Origin: Buddleja alternifolia
Taxonomy: Eukaryota > Streptophyta > Magnoliopsida > Lamiales > Scrophulariaceae
Direction: 5' to 3'
NCBI GenBank assembly: GCA_019426215.1
Contig: CM033391.1
Coordinates: 4,700,708 to 4,764,707, forward strand
Length of the DNA: 64,000 nucleotides
The notes below the pieces were generated by a model, which was not told where the DNA came from, ran no database searches, and saw only the letters and a program-made list of their open reading frames with translations. The position numbers and the translations under genes are program-made. Shown here one piece after another: positions 37,485-47,057 of this stretch (positions within the stretch are counted from its first letter, which is position 1; each line of letters begins with the position of its first letter).

Positions 37485-37881
37485 TGGGAGCTTGTCATAT
37501 AATTTATAACTTTTCCCATTGGCATCTATATTCACTCTAAATGGAATGTTAAGCATCTCTACCGAGTGATTTATAGGAGTATAACCATCTGGGATCCATG
37601 TGAATTTCATCACAGATGACCGTGATCATTTGAGGACTCAAATTCTGAAGAGTTCTCAAGAAAGACACCTGCCCTACTGATTGTCCTTATTCCCGTTCCT
37701 ACATAATTTAGTCACGGTGACGAAGATTTGGTAGCCTTTATAAGAATAACTTGGCTACATACTTTGGAGCTAGATATTTGTTTTTCTTGCCTTTTTTTAT
37801 TTTTTAAAATTCTGATGCATTATGATTGTAAAAGAATTGCCATAGTTATTCTGGTTTGGAGTTTGTTTAGGGATTTCTATA

Positions 37882-38303
37882 AATACTTCGGCTGTGTTTG
37901 GTTTTATTTTGGGGGTTTTTTTTGGTGAAAATTTTGGTGAAAATGTTTATTGGAAGTTGTGTATTTTGATGAAAATGTGTTTGATTTAGTGTTTGATTTT
38001 ATTTTCAGAAGAGACAAAAGTTATTGTAGCAGTCAAATCATGTAAGTTTTTGTCTGAAAAATTGTGTTTATAATTAGTTAATGATTGAAAAATATAATAT
38101 AATATAATATAAATTTTAAATGATTATATTGTAGTTGATGTAATTAGTAGGTACCCTAAAGTAGAGACAAATAGGGAGACAATAGTTGACAATTTTTTTG
38201 ACCAAAAAAATCATTTTTGGTCAAAAAAACACAAAACAAACAAGTTTTGGCCAAATTTTTTTGGCCAAAATGGGTTTGAAAACAAAACCAAACACACCCT
38301 TCG
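37882..38303. mobile_element. Tourist-like MITE (422 bp) in the 3' flank of the RETICULATA-RELATED gene
   Basis: The left end GGCTGTGTTTGGTTTTATTT and right end AAAACAAAACCAAACACACCC form inverted repeats. TTC (or CTTC) flanks both sides. Block B at about 49377 has the uninterrupted sequence TACTTCGTGTTGTC, which is an empty site. The element is related to the copy at 18056-18434. Confidence 0.82.
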
Positions 38304-38570
38304 TGTTTGTCAAAAGTTGTCCTAGCTTTGGAAAGAAACGGAGCATCACATCTCATTTATTCCCATTATAGTTCTTAAGATGTACTTTTAAATTTCAGAA
38401 CAATTACAATAATATATGTGGGAGGATTCAATGTGAGTATTGTAAAGTGATTACCCTTGGATCTTTTTGACAAGGGTAAATCCTAGTGAAAAATCCATCA
38501 TAGTGGGTCTTAAAGGAAAAAAAATAAAAAATAATAATAATAATAAGAATAATAATGATAATAATAAGAG

Positions 38571-38935
38571 AGCAGGAATCACTTATTTTTTCAATGTCCA
38601 TATTCGCAAGAAATAGCTAAAAAATGCTGGGAAAAACTTGGGATAAAGTGTAGAAGAATGGCATGGGGTAAAGATGTGCAATGGATTCGCAATATAAGTA
38701 GGAGTAAAACGTTATTTAGTTGTAAGAAAAGAGCTCTTTTTGCAGTTATTGTATATAGCTCATGGATTGAAAGAAACAACATGCTTTTTGGGGTAAGTAG
38801 AAATAGTATAGAGGTTAATGTGGCAAAAATCTGGCATATTATAATTTGTAAATTTGTGGGGATGTGACCAGGTATGCCTGATATAGAGTGTAAGGTTTTG
38901 AGTTAATGAAATACATTTATTCGTTCCAAAAAAAT
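38571..38935 (+). mobile_element. 5'-truncated L1-type LINE fragment
   Basis: The plus strand encodes NHLFFQCPYSQEIAKKCWEK and then continuous frame to about 38867, including VIVYSSWIERNNMLF. This is the zinc-binding C-terminal region (zf-RVT) of plant L1 reverse transcriptases. An A-rich tail ends near 38935. An AAT microsatellite precedes it. Block B lacks it, so it probably entered block A after duplication. Confidence 0.75.
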
Positions 38936-40029
38936 AAAAATAAAACGTATTTGTATTTGAATATTTGTATTTTGATTTAGACCATTTTGATTACCATAAT
39001 AATAATATTAAAAAAAGAAAAGAAAAACAAGCGTTCGATCCATTTCTCTATTATATCATCTTGCCAGTTCAAATATTATTACACAATCATATACTTATTT
39101 TTTTTAAATAATGTAGAACTACCCTTCATCTGCATACAATTATATATTAAATACTGTTAATGCACCAACATACACGGAGCGGTCAATTTATAACATTTTT
39201 TTCACTTTGTTTTGATTTATTATCTTCATCGTTTACTCGGACTACTGAGACTGTTGAGATAATAAAATTACTCATAGAAAAGATTTATTTGTGAGTTAAA
39301 TGTACCAGCCGAGCTTAACTAATCAAGGCTTAATGGCCTAAATTAAAATTTTAATCTTTTCATTGTCATGGCTCATCCTTGTCCGGCCGTCTGTTGACTC
39401 TTGTAGTGTGTACGTGGAAACTCCTTGTACACATCCGGTCTGGACCCCAATTGCATGCAATAAGACACAATAAAACATAATAAAAAATATTTGACTTGTT
39501 TTTATATTGAATATACATTTTTTTATTGTTTTTGTTGTGTCTTGATACATGCAACTGAGGTCCACACCGGATGTATACAAGAATTTTCCAATGTATGATA
39601 TACTAACTTAGGTTGGTGTATTCTACCATTCTATGCGACATCTATCGATATATATTAAATAATATACGATAAGTGTTAATATTTTTTTCATACTATTTTA
39701 ATTAAAAGATTATGAGATACTTATCATACATTCTCCCTTAACCCGATTTTGATGGAATTGCCCAGGTCAAGCTCGAGCCTCAAATTTCGGGCAAACTTGA
39801 ACTCGAACTCTACAAGCTAAAGAATAAAGTATTTTTACGTTCAAACGTTGGTTGAGTTGCTTGCGGTTTGTGATTAGGCCCAACTTAGTGCCCAAACCTA
39901 ATTTGTACAATCAATTGCATCTAGTGCTGCATATTAATATCCAAAAATATATATTCTGGGTTGGGATTTAATTGAAACTTGAGTTGGTGAATCTATGTAA
40001 ATCGGCAAGTAAGTTTATAATTAAGTTTA

Positions 40030-40289
40030 GGGTGAATTACATGCACATCCCTTCACTTTTAGTGTTAATTACTAATATCTCATCGGATTTTTAATGAATT
40101 ACAACGAGACCCCCTCAAGGGTCTATTTGTAAAGTTTATAGGGGGTGAAATTGTAAGAATTTTTAAATATACAGTGGGTGTAATTGTTAGAATATCTTAA
40201 TATGAGATGAAATTTATGTAATTTTAAAAAAATTAGGAGGTTTTTGATAATTTTACACTGAAGTGGGGGTGTACTCGTAATTTTCTCTT
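40030..40289. mobile_element. MULE-like MITE (260 bp) with 9-bp TSD and empty site in block B
   Basis: The ends AATTACATGCACATCCC and the inverted AATTACGAGTACACCCCC pair as imperfect inverted repeats. TTAAGTTTA occurs on both sides (40021-40029 and 40290-40298). Block B at 55478-55486 has a single TTAAGTTTA without the element. A 9-bp duplication fits Mutator-type transposition. Confidence 0.85.
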
Positions 40290-40728
40290 TTAAGTTTAAA
40301 AGAGAAGACTGTATCTGGTGTCAAAAGATTTGTTAAAATCTAGTAGCAATCAATAATTGATTGAGGTACATTTCCATGAGCTGCATGTGAGAGAAGTTTT
40401 TCATGCTTTGATCATTCTCCATCCATCTCTATCAGCGTATATCCAACACATTTATCAAAATGAAATGAAGGAGCTGTAAATTTTGCCGAATAAATCCAAC
40501 TCAATTACAAAATTTATACAACATATTAAAATGTGCAAAATGTGTGTCACACATTATGCGAATGGCCCTCCAATACCTGCTCAAAATTACGTAGTTAAAT
40601 AAACCAACACGGGCCCGTAATTATTGGAGGAATGTGGCTTTTTTTGCATATTTCTTTCTTCTTTATTTGGATAATTTTGCATATTTAGAGGGTGTTTAGC
40701 AAAATTTATAAGCTCCTATAGAACTTAT

Positions 40729-41210
40729 TGTTGAAGTGTGGCTCATTTTTGAAAGAGGAAAATATCCCATATAGATAGAATTTGTAAAGGGTGGGCTCAT
40801 TTGTTGTATAAATGGAGACCACCTCTTCACTTTGAAAAACATCCCAAATTACCTAAGTCTTTTAGCAATTTCTTCTTTCTTCCTCTATAGTTTGTAATAG
40901 TTTCACTTTAGTCCTTTAGTGAAATATTTTGGTGGGGTCTGAGGACGTAGGCTAAATTAGCCGAACCTCGTTAAATTTGGTGTTCTTTATTTTGTGCTAT
41001 TCTCCAAGTAGCCATTGTTAGTTATAGTTGTAGTGTTATATTGTGCTATTAAATTCGTCTAGTTAATTCTGTCGAGGAGATTGGGTTTTAAGCGCGACCG
41101 TTGTGACGCCTCCAATCTTTCCTGGGAATTAAATCTAGTGTGGTTTTCTAGTACAATATTTCCCTCGCTATTTCTATATTTGGTGGAATATGACTCTGAG
41201 TTCCACAACA
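40729..41210 (+). repeat. 5' LTR of the Copia element
   Basis: It is 482 bp, TGTTG...CAACA. It contains a TATA-like TGTATAAATGG at about 40805, expected to drive element transcription. It differs from the 3' LTR at five sites, all transitions. Confidence 0.96.
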
Positions 41211-41212
41211 AG

Positions 41213-41224
41213 TGGTATCAGAGC
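41213..41224 (+). other. Primer-binding site (initiator-Met tRNA) of the Copia element
   Basis: TGGTATCAGAGC lies two bases after the 5' LTR. It is the classic plant Copia minus-strand priming site, complementary to the 3' end of initiator-Met tRNA. Confidence 0.95.
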
Positions 41225-41346
41225 TCGGGTATTCTGAATATGCTCTGTGGTCGCAGTTTAATCTGATCTTCCACATCAGAAAAGTTTTCCCGGGCTATTT
41301 GGCTTTCGCATTTGGAGGGCTATTGAAGAATAATTTGTAACCAAAA

Positions 41347-42603
41347 ATGGAAGTTACCTCAAAAGCATCGTCGTCGTCCATTTGGGCGAGAACCACTGTG
41401 GCGAATACGCGATTGGCAGTGGAGTCTTTTGATGGCACAGGCCATTTTGGTATGTGGCAAAGCGAAGTTGTAGACGCACTCTTTCAACAAGGTCTATACT
41501 TAGCTATTGAAGAAAAGAAACCAAATGATATGGAGGAAAAAGAATGGAGTATGATGAATCGGTTGGCATGTGGAACAATTCGTTCGTGTCTATCCAGAGA
41601 GCAGAGATATGCGTTTTCAAAAGAAAACTCTGCATATAAATTGTGGATGGCACTGGAGGAGAAGTTTCTGAAGAAAAATTGTCAGAATAAGCTCCATTTG
41701 AAGAAGCGGCTCTTTCGCTTCACATTTGTTTCGGGTTCCACTATGAATAGTCACATTACCAGTTTTAATCAACTGGTTACCGATTTGATCAATTTGGATG
41801 AAACTTTTAAAGACGAGGATTTGGCTCTGATGTTGCTGGGATCCCTTCCTGAGGAGTTTGAGTTTCTTGAAACCACTCTACTTCACGGGAAGGCTGCTGT
41901 ATCTCTTAGCGAAGTTTGTGCTGCCCTGTACAGTTATGAACTGAGAAAGAAGGACAAGCAAGTTAGTTCCGGCGGAGATGCAGAGGTTTTGTTCGTCAGA
42001 GGTCGTTCACAAAACAAAAACAAAGGAAAGAAAGGGAGATCCAAGTCCAGGCATAAACTAAGCAAAGACGAGTGTGCCTACTGTCGAGAAACAGGACATT
42101 GGAAGAGAGATTGCCCAAAGCTGACAACTAAGGGCAATTCTAAGGCCGTGGCGGAATCAAATGTAACCGCGTGTGATGATGCCGAATCGGACTTCTCATT
42201 GGCGACATCATCCAGCGGTGCTTCTGAAGTATGGATGCTGGATTCAGCATGTAGTCATCATATGACACCACATTTGGATTGGTTCTTTGATTTCAAAGAA
42301 CAAAATGATGTTGTCTTCACAGCAAATGAAGCTCCTCTTACTACACTTGGGATTGGTTCAGTTCGCTTGAAGAATCACGATGGATCAATCATAACCCTAA
42401 AGGGTGTTCGGTATGCACCAGAAGTGAGGAAAAACCTTATTTCCGTTGGAACTTTAGAATCGAAAGGTTTTGAAGTAAAAGCTAAGGATGGGGTGATGAA
42501 GATCATCTCTGGTGCACTCGTGGTAATGAAGGGAATTCGGAAGAACAACAATACGTATCACTATGGCATATGCGCTTGGGACATGCACGTGGAAAATCCT
42601 TGA
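41347..42603 (+). CDS. Copia gag-protease region (418-codon frame, broken before integrase)
   Basis: This frame encodes the nucleocapsid precursor and aspartic protease of the Copia element. The gag core covers roughly residues 15-210. A CCHC zinc knuckle of the CX2CX4HX4C type (CAYCRETGHWKRDC) starts at residue 243. The protease motif LDSACSHHM has its catalytic Asp at residue 299. In this family Gag and Pol are normally one continuous frame. Here the frame runs off course near residue 405 and stops, because a short stretch before the integrase is missing and the phase is shifted. The polyprotein as sequenced cannot reach integrase or RT by ordinary translation. Confidence 0.92.
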   Translation: MEVTSKASSSSIWARTTVANTRLAVESFDGTGHFGMWQSEVVDALFQQGLYLAIEEKKPNDMEEKEWSMMNRLACGTIRSCLSREQRYAFSKENSAYKLWMALEEKFLKKNCQNKLHLKKRLFRFTFVSGSTMNSHITSFNQLVTDLINLDETFKDEDLALMLLGSLPEEFEFLETTLLHGKAAVSLSEVCAALYSYELRKKDKQVSSGGDAEVLFVRGRSQNKNKGKKGRSKSRHKLSKDECAYCRETGHWKRDCPKLTTKGNSKAVAESNVTACDDAESDFSLATSSSGASEVWMLDSACSHHMTPHLDWFFDFKEQNDVVFTANEAPLTTLGIGSVRLKNHDGSIITLKGVRYAPEVRKNLISVGTLESKGFEVKAKDGVMKIISGALVVMKGIRKNNNTYHYGICAWDMHVENP

Positions 42604-45239
42604 ATCTCCTCATAAATCAAGGATTGTTGAAAGGAGTGAAATACTCCAAATTGGAGTTTTGTGAACATTGTGTTCATGGGAAACAAACAAGGGTTAAATT
42701 TGGAACATCAATCCATAATACTGAGGGTATCTTGGATTATGTTCATTCGGATGTATGGGGTCCCTCAAAAACGAGTTCTTTGGGAGGGAAACACTATTTT
42801 GTAACCTTTGTTGATGATTTTTCCCGGAGAGTTTGGGTGTATACTATGAAGACGAAGGATGAAGTGTTTGAGGTATTCCTTAAATGGAAAAAGATGGTGG
42901 AAACTCAGACTGATAAAAAGGTCAAACGTCTCCGTACAGACAATGGTGGAGAATTTAGGAGTGGTCCATTTCAGAAATTTTGTGAGGATGAAGGCATTGT
43001 CAGACACTTCACTGTTAGACATACACCACAACAGAACGGAGTGGCAGAACGCATGAACCGGACTTTGCTGGAGAAAGTTCGGTGTTTGTTATCCAATGCT
43101 GGGTTGGGTAAAGAATTTTGGGCTGAGGCTGTGACATATGCGTGTCATCTCGTTAATCGTCTACCATCTACTGCTATTGATGGAAAAACACCATTGGAGA
43201 AATGGTTTGGAAAGCCTGCTGATGATTATGATTCCTTACATGTGTTTGGTTCCGCTGCATATTATCATGTTAAGGAATCAAAGTTGGATCCTAGAGCAAA
43301 GAAAGCTGTGTTCATGGGGATCACCTCTGGAATAAAAGGCCATCGCCTTTGGTGTCCAGAGACAAAGAAAATAATCTTTAATAGGGATGTCACCTTTGAT
43401 GAATCTACCGTGTTGGAAAAGGTGAATGCAGAACAGCAGGATGGTACTCCCAAACAGGTGGAGTTTGAAAAGTTTGTTGTCCCAGCAGATCAAGAAACTC
43501 TTGATCATTCTCCTACGGTAGAAGGAGATTTTGAAGAAGAGGAAGTTCAACCCCAAGAACTTCCACAGCAACTTGAATCAATTGCAACTAGCAAGCCAAA
43601 GAGGACAATCAGAAAGCCTGCTCGCTTTGATGATATGGTGGCTTGTGCATCTGCAATTGCCGCTGATGATGTTCCTACCACTTATATTGAAGCAGTCAAA
43701 GGACCAGAGAAAGATAAGTGGAGGATTGCCATGAGTGAAGAAATGCAGTCCCTTCATAAGAATCAAACATGGGAACTGGCCAGTCTCCCGAAGGGAAAGA
43801 AGGCAATTGGATGCAAATGGGTATTTGCAAAGAAAGATGGATTTCCTAGCCAAGGTGATGTTCGCTACAAAGCCAGATTGGTGGCCAAAGGTTACGCTCA
43901 GAAGGAGGGCATTGATTATAATGAGGTGTTTTCTCCAGTTGTAAAACACTCCTCCATTAGAATTTTGTTGGCTTTGGTAGCACAGTTGGATTTTGAACTA
44001 GTTCAGTTGGATGTAAAAACTGCATTTTTACATGGAGACTTGGAAGAGGAAATCTATATGACTCAGCCAGAGGGATTCAAAGTTGCTGAAAATGAAAATT
44101 TGGTTTGTAAACTTCAAAAATCGTTGTACGGATTGAAGCAATCTCCGAGGCAGTGGTACAAGCGATTTGACAAGTTTATGATGGGAATTGGGTACACAAG
44201 AAGCAAATACGATCATTGTGTGTATTTGCACAAGCTACAAGATGGATCCTTCATATATCTTCTTCTGTATGTTGATGATATGTTGATTGCCTCCCCAAGT
44301 CTAATAGAAATTGAGAAGTTGAAGACTCATTTGAAAAGGGAGTTCGAGATGAAGGATCTAGGTGAGGCGAAGAAGATTCTCGGCATGGAGATTTTCAGAG
44401 ATAGAAAATTGAGGAGGCTTTGTTTGACTCAGAAACAATATCTGAGTAGGATGTTGAGGCGTTTTGGCATTGAAGAAAAGTCAAAACCAGTTAGTACTCC
44501 GCTTGCTCCTCATTTTAAGCTTAGCGCCGCTTTGTCACCGAAATCTGATGCAGAACGGGAATACATGTCAAAAGTACCGTATGCAAATGCTGTTGGTAGC
44601 TTGATGTATGCTATGGTGTGTACGAGGCCTGATATTTCCCAAGCAGTGGGGGTTGTGAGCAGGTATATGCATGATCCTGGAAAGGAACATTGGCAAGCTG
44701 TGAAATGGATTTTGCGATACATCCATGACACAGCTGATGTTGGTTTGATATTTGAGCGGGAACATAGTCAGTATGTAGTCGGATATTGCGATTCAGACTA
44801 TGCTGGTGATTTAGATAAGCGTAGATCAACTACAGGCTACGTATTTACTCTTGCTAAAGCACCAGTCAGTTGGAAGTCTACCTTACAGTCAACGGTTGCT
44901 CTGTCTACTACGGAAGCAGAGTATATGGCAATTTCAGAGGCTGTAAAGGAAGCAATTTGGCTTCAAGGGTTGCTTGGTGAACTGGGAATTGGACAAAAGT
45001 ATGTGAAAATACATTGTGATAGTCAAAGTGCTATTCATTTAGCAAAGAACCAAGTTTATCATGCAAGGACGAAGCATATTGATGTTCGATATCATTTCAT
45101 AAGAGAGATACTCGAAGAAGGTGGAGTCAGGATCGAGAAGGTCCATACTACTGAGAATCCTGCTGATATGTTGACAAAAGTTGTGACTGCAATCAAGTTC
45201 AAATTTTGTTTGGACTTGATCAACATTGTCAAAGTTTGA
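42570..45239 (+). CDS. Copia integrase, reverse transcriptase and RNase H region (889 codons)
   Basis: This frame, shifted relative to gag, carries the remaining Pol domains. The HHCC zinc region is at the start (RLGHARGKS, then CEHC). The integrase catalytic triad is D61, D124 and E160 in the DX62DX35E spacing. RT has FLHGDLEEEIYM, SLYGLKQSPRQWY and the active-site YVDD at residues 567-570. RNase H has GYCDSDYAGD, STTEAEYMA and IHCDSQSAI. No internal stop interrupts it. Its apparent start codon lies inside the integrase zinc region and is not a natural initiator; it is an artefact of the upstream frame break. The 3' part (from 44981) is repeated at 58490. Confidence 0.93.
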   Translation: MRLGHARGKSLNLLINQGLLKGVKYSKLEFCEHCVHGKQTRVKFGTSIHNTEGILDYVHSDVWGPSKTSSLGGKHYFVTFVDDFSRRVWVYTMKTKDEVFEVFLKWKKMVETQTDKKVKRLRTDNGGEFRSGPFQKFCEDEGIVRHFTVRHTPQQNGVAERMNRTLLEKVRCLLSNAGLGKEFWAEAVTYACHLVNRLPSTAIDGKTPLEKWFGKPADDYDSLHVFGSAAYYHVKESKLDPRAKKAVFMGITSGIKGHRLWCPETKKIIFNRDVTFDESTVLEKVNAEQQDGTPKQVEFEKFVVPADQETLDHSPTVEGDFEEEEVQPQELPQQLESIATSKPKRTIRKPARFDDMVACASAIAADDVPTTYIEAVKGPEKDKWRIAMSEEMQSLHKNQTWELASLPKGKKAIGCKWVFAKKDGFPSQGDVRYKARLVAKGYAQKEGIDYNEVFSPVVKHSSIRILLALVAQLDFELVQLDVKTAFLHGDLEEEIYMTQPEGFKVAENENLVCKLQKSLYGLKQSPRQWYKRFDKFMMGIGYTRSKYDHCVYLHKLQDGSFIYLLLYVDDMLIASPSLIEIEKLKTHLKREFEMKDLGEAKKILGMEIFRDRKLRRLCLTQKQYLSRMLRRFGIEEKSKPVSTPLAPHFKLSAALSPKSDAEREYMSKVPYANAVGSLMYAMVCTRPDISQAVGVVSRYMHDPGKEHWQAVKWILRYIHDTADVGLIFEREHSQYVVGYCDSDYAGDLDKRRSTTGYVFTLAKAPVSWKSTLQSTVALSTTEAEYMAISEAVKEAIWLQGLLGELGIGQKYVKIHCDSQSAIHLAKNQVYHARTKHIDVRYHFIREILEEGGVRIEKVHTTENPADMLTKVVTAIKFKFCLDLINIVKV

Positions 45240-45306
45240 AGATTGGTTTTGGTGACCCCATTTGATGAGGAGATTGAAGATTTTGAAATTCGCCAAGGTG
45301 GAGATT

Positions 45307-45788
45307 TGTTGAAGTGTGGCTCATTTTTGAAAGAGGAAAATATCCCACATAGATAGAATTTGTAAAGGGTGGGCTCATTTGTTGTATAAATGGAGACCAC
45401 CTCTTCACTTTGAAAAACATCCCAAATTGCCTAAGTCTTTTAGCAATTTCTTCTTTCTTCCTCTATAGTTTGTAATAGTTTCACTTTAGTCCTTTAGTGA
45501 AATATTTTGGTGGGGTCCGAGGACGTAGGCTAAATTAGCCGAACCTCGTTAAATTTGGTGTTCTTTATTTTGTGCTATTCTTCAAGTAGCCATTGTTAGT
45601 TATAGTTGTAGTGTTATATTGTGCTATTAAATTCGTCTAGTTAATTCTGTCGAGGAGATTGGGTTTTAAGCGCGACCGTTGTGACGCCTCCAATCTTTCC
45701 TGGGAATTAAATCTAGTGTGATTTTCTAGTACAATATTTCCCTCGCTATTTCTATATTTGGTGGAATATGACTCTGAGTTCCACAACA
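45307..45788 (+). repeat. 3' LTR of the Copia element
   Basis: It is 482 bp, with the same termini as the 5' LTR and followed by the CTTAT target duplication. A second copy without visible difference lies at 58816-59297 in the recent duplicate. Confidence 0.96.
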
Positions 45789-46312
45789 CTTATAAGCTCT
45801 ATAAATTTGTTTGACATTTTTTTTTAAAATAGCTTATAAGACCAAAAATAAGATATTTGGGTTTTATAAGTTGTTTTCAAAAAAATACTTTTTTTAAACA
45901 TCTTATAAGATATTACATCTTATAATCTCCTAAAATATTTTATAAGATGTAGGAGCTTATAAAATGTTTTAGATAAGCTTAGCCAAACACCCTCTTCGTA
46001 CATGGATTTATAATCAGACGCATGAGCAATATGTGAAAATCGTGTATTAAAAGTCATCATATTAAATTGAATTTGATTATGTTATTCAATTAAGATATCT
46101 GGTTATTATGAGCTCTAAAGCAATTAAGGAAAATATGAGATTTATGTGTAGAAACTAGAATTTTATTTCATTTCTTATGATTGGCTAATTTGGAAATAAT
46201 AGGAAGTTAACAATAGTTAACATATAAAAGGATTGTGGTCCCCAAGTCATACCAATTGAGAAGCTTCGAGTGAAACTCAATTAAAATCTCACTTTTTATG
46301 TATGTCTTTCGG

Positions 46313-46506
46313 GTGTTTTTCTTGCGGTGTCTTCAAACACCCGTTACCAAATCATAAACGGGTTGGAATATCTTGTTGAAACCTCACCTTCGGCTAAGAA
46401 AGTCCCAGCAATTGCCATGGCATTCACAGTTGGCGAACGTTTTGCCAATAATATTTACGGTGGAATGTAGTTTGTAGATTGGGCTAAAGTGAGTGGGGTT
46501 CAATAG
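46313..46506 (+). pseudogene. Orphan copy of RETICULATA-RELATED exon 7 (dead)
   Basis: It is a 194-bp match to 37291-37484 with the same length and phase. The splice acceptor AG is changed to GG immediately before it, a CAG codon is now TAG (46468-46470), and a GTA (Val) codon is GAA (Glu). The other six exons are absent. It is a non-functional by-product of the block A/B duplication. Confidence 0.93.
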
Positions 46507-47057
46507 TGGGAGCTTGTCATATAATTTATAACTTTTCCCATTGGCATCTATATTCACTCTAAAGGGAATGTTAAGCATCCCTACTGAGTGATTTATAGGA
46601 GTATATGTAATGCCCCGATTTCATTTTTTTGGATAAAATATAATTTTTAATATTTGACCGTAGATAATTACTAATTTATTTGGGAGTCTTTAAAGTATAT
46701 TAGAAAATTTGTTAGTGGAGGGTAAACATGGTATTAGAATTTGGAAGCCCTAGTTATCATGTATAAATACACCGTACAATACCCTAAAATTTAATCGGTT
46801 CGAGAGCTACTTGACGGCATGGAATAACTTCTTGTCAGGTAACAAACCCTTCTCCAGAACTTTTGTTCTTTTAGTGAGATTTTTAAAGGATTAATAGTAT
46901 ATTAATGTTTAGTTTTGAAGAATCCTACTCGTATTTTAGAGGAGCACTAAGGAGAAAAATTACAAATATTTTAGTTTCAACCTTTTGCTGCTATAACCGA
47001 CCAAGAGATACATAAATTGACTTCCTGGACCATATCAAGTATCAACGTTGTTAGCTA

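Larger units (their letters stand above)
37262..40505. repeat. Duplication block A: last RETICULATA-RELATED exon and downstream DNA
   Basis: This region is collinear with block B (46288-55737). Matching stretches include 37291-37580 with 46313-46606, 37757-37880 with 49245-49385, 38300-38560 with 49380-49590 and 52124-52170, 38945-39270 with 54655-55130, 39840-40029 with 55150-55480, and 40290-40505 with 55478-55737. Gaps are mostly transposons present in only one block. Confidence 0.85.
40729..45788 (+). mobile_element. Copia LTR retrotransposon (Tork/Tnt1-like), 5060 bp, frame-broken
   Basis: Two 482-bp LTRs (40729-41210 and 45307-45788) begin TGTTG and end CAACA. CTTAT target duplications lie at 40724-40728 and 45789-45793. 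The PBS TGGTATCAGAGC (41213-41224) matches the initiator-Met tRNA. A purine-rich tract (AAGGTGGAGAT) precedes the 3' LTR. Gag, protease, integrase, RT and RNase H are all recognisable in Copia order, but a frame break near 42560 separates gag-protease from integrase-RT. The LTRs differ at only five positions, so insertion was recent. Confidence 0.97.
40688..45994. mobile_element. Tourist-like MITE split by the Copia element
   Basis: The left part 40688-40728 starts GAGGGTGTTTAGC. The right part 45789-45994 ends GCTTAGCCAAACACCCTC, its inverted counterpart. The interior is full of CTTATAAG and AGCTTATAA words. Removing the Copia and one CTTAT copy leaves an about 242-bp MITE. Flanks TTA and TTC do not give a perfect duplication. 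Confidence 0.75.

Noticed and set aside
42765..43949. Minus-strand open frames across the Copia pol region (for example 43578-43949)
   Set aside because: They are antisense shadows of the integrase and RT coding sequence.
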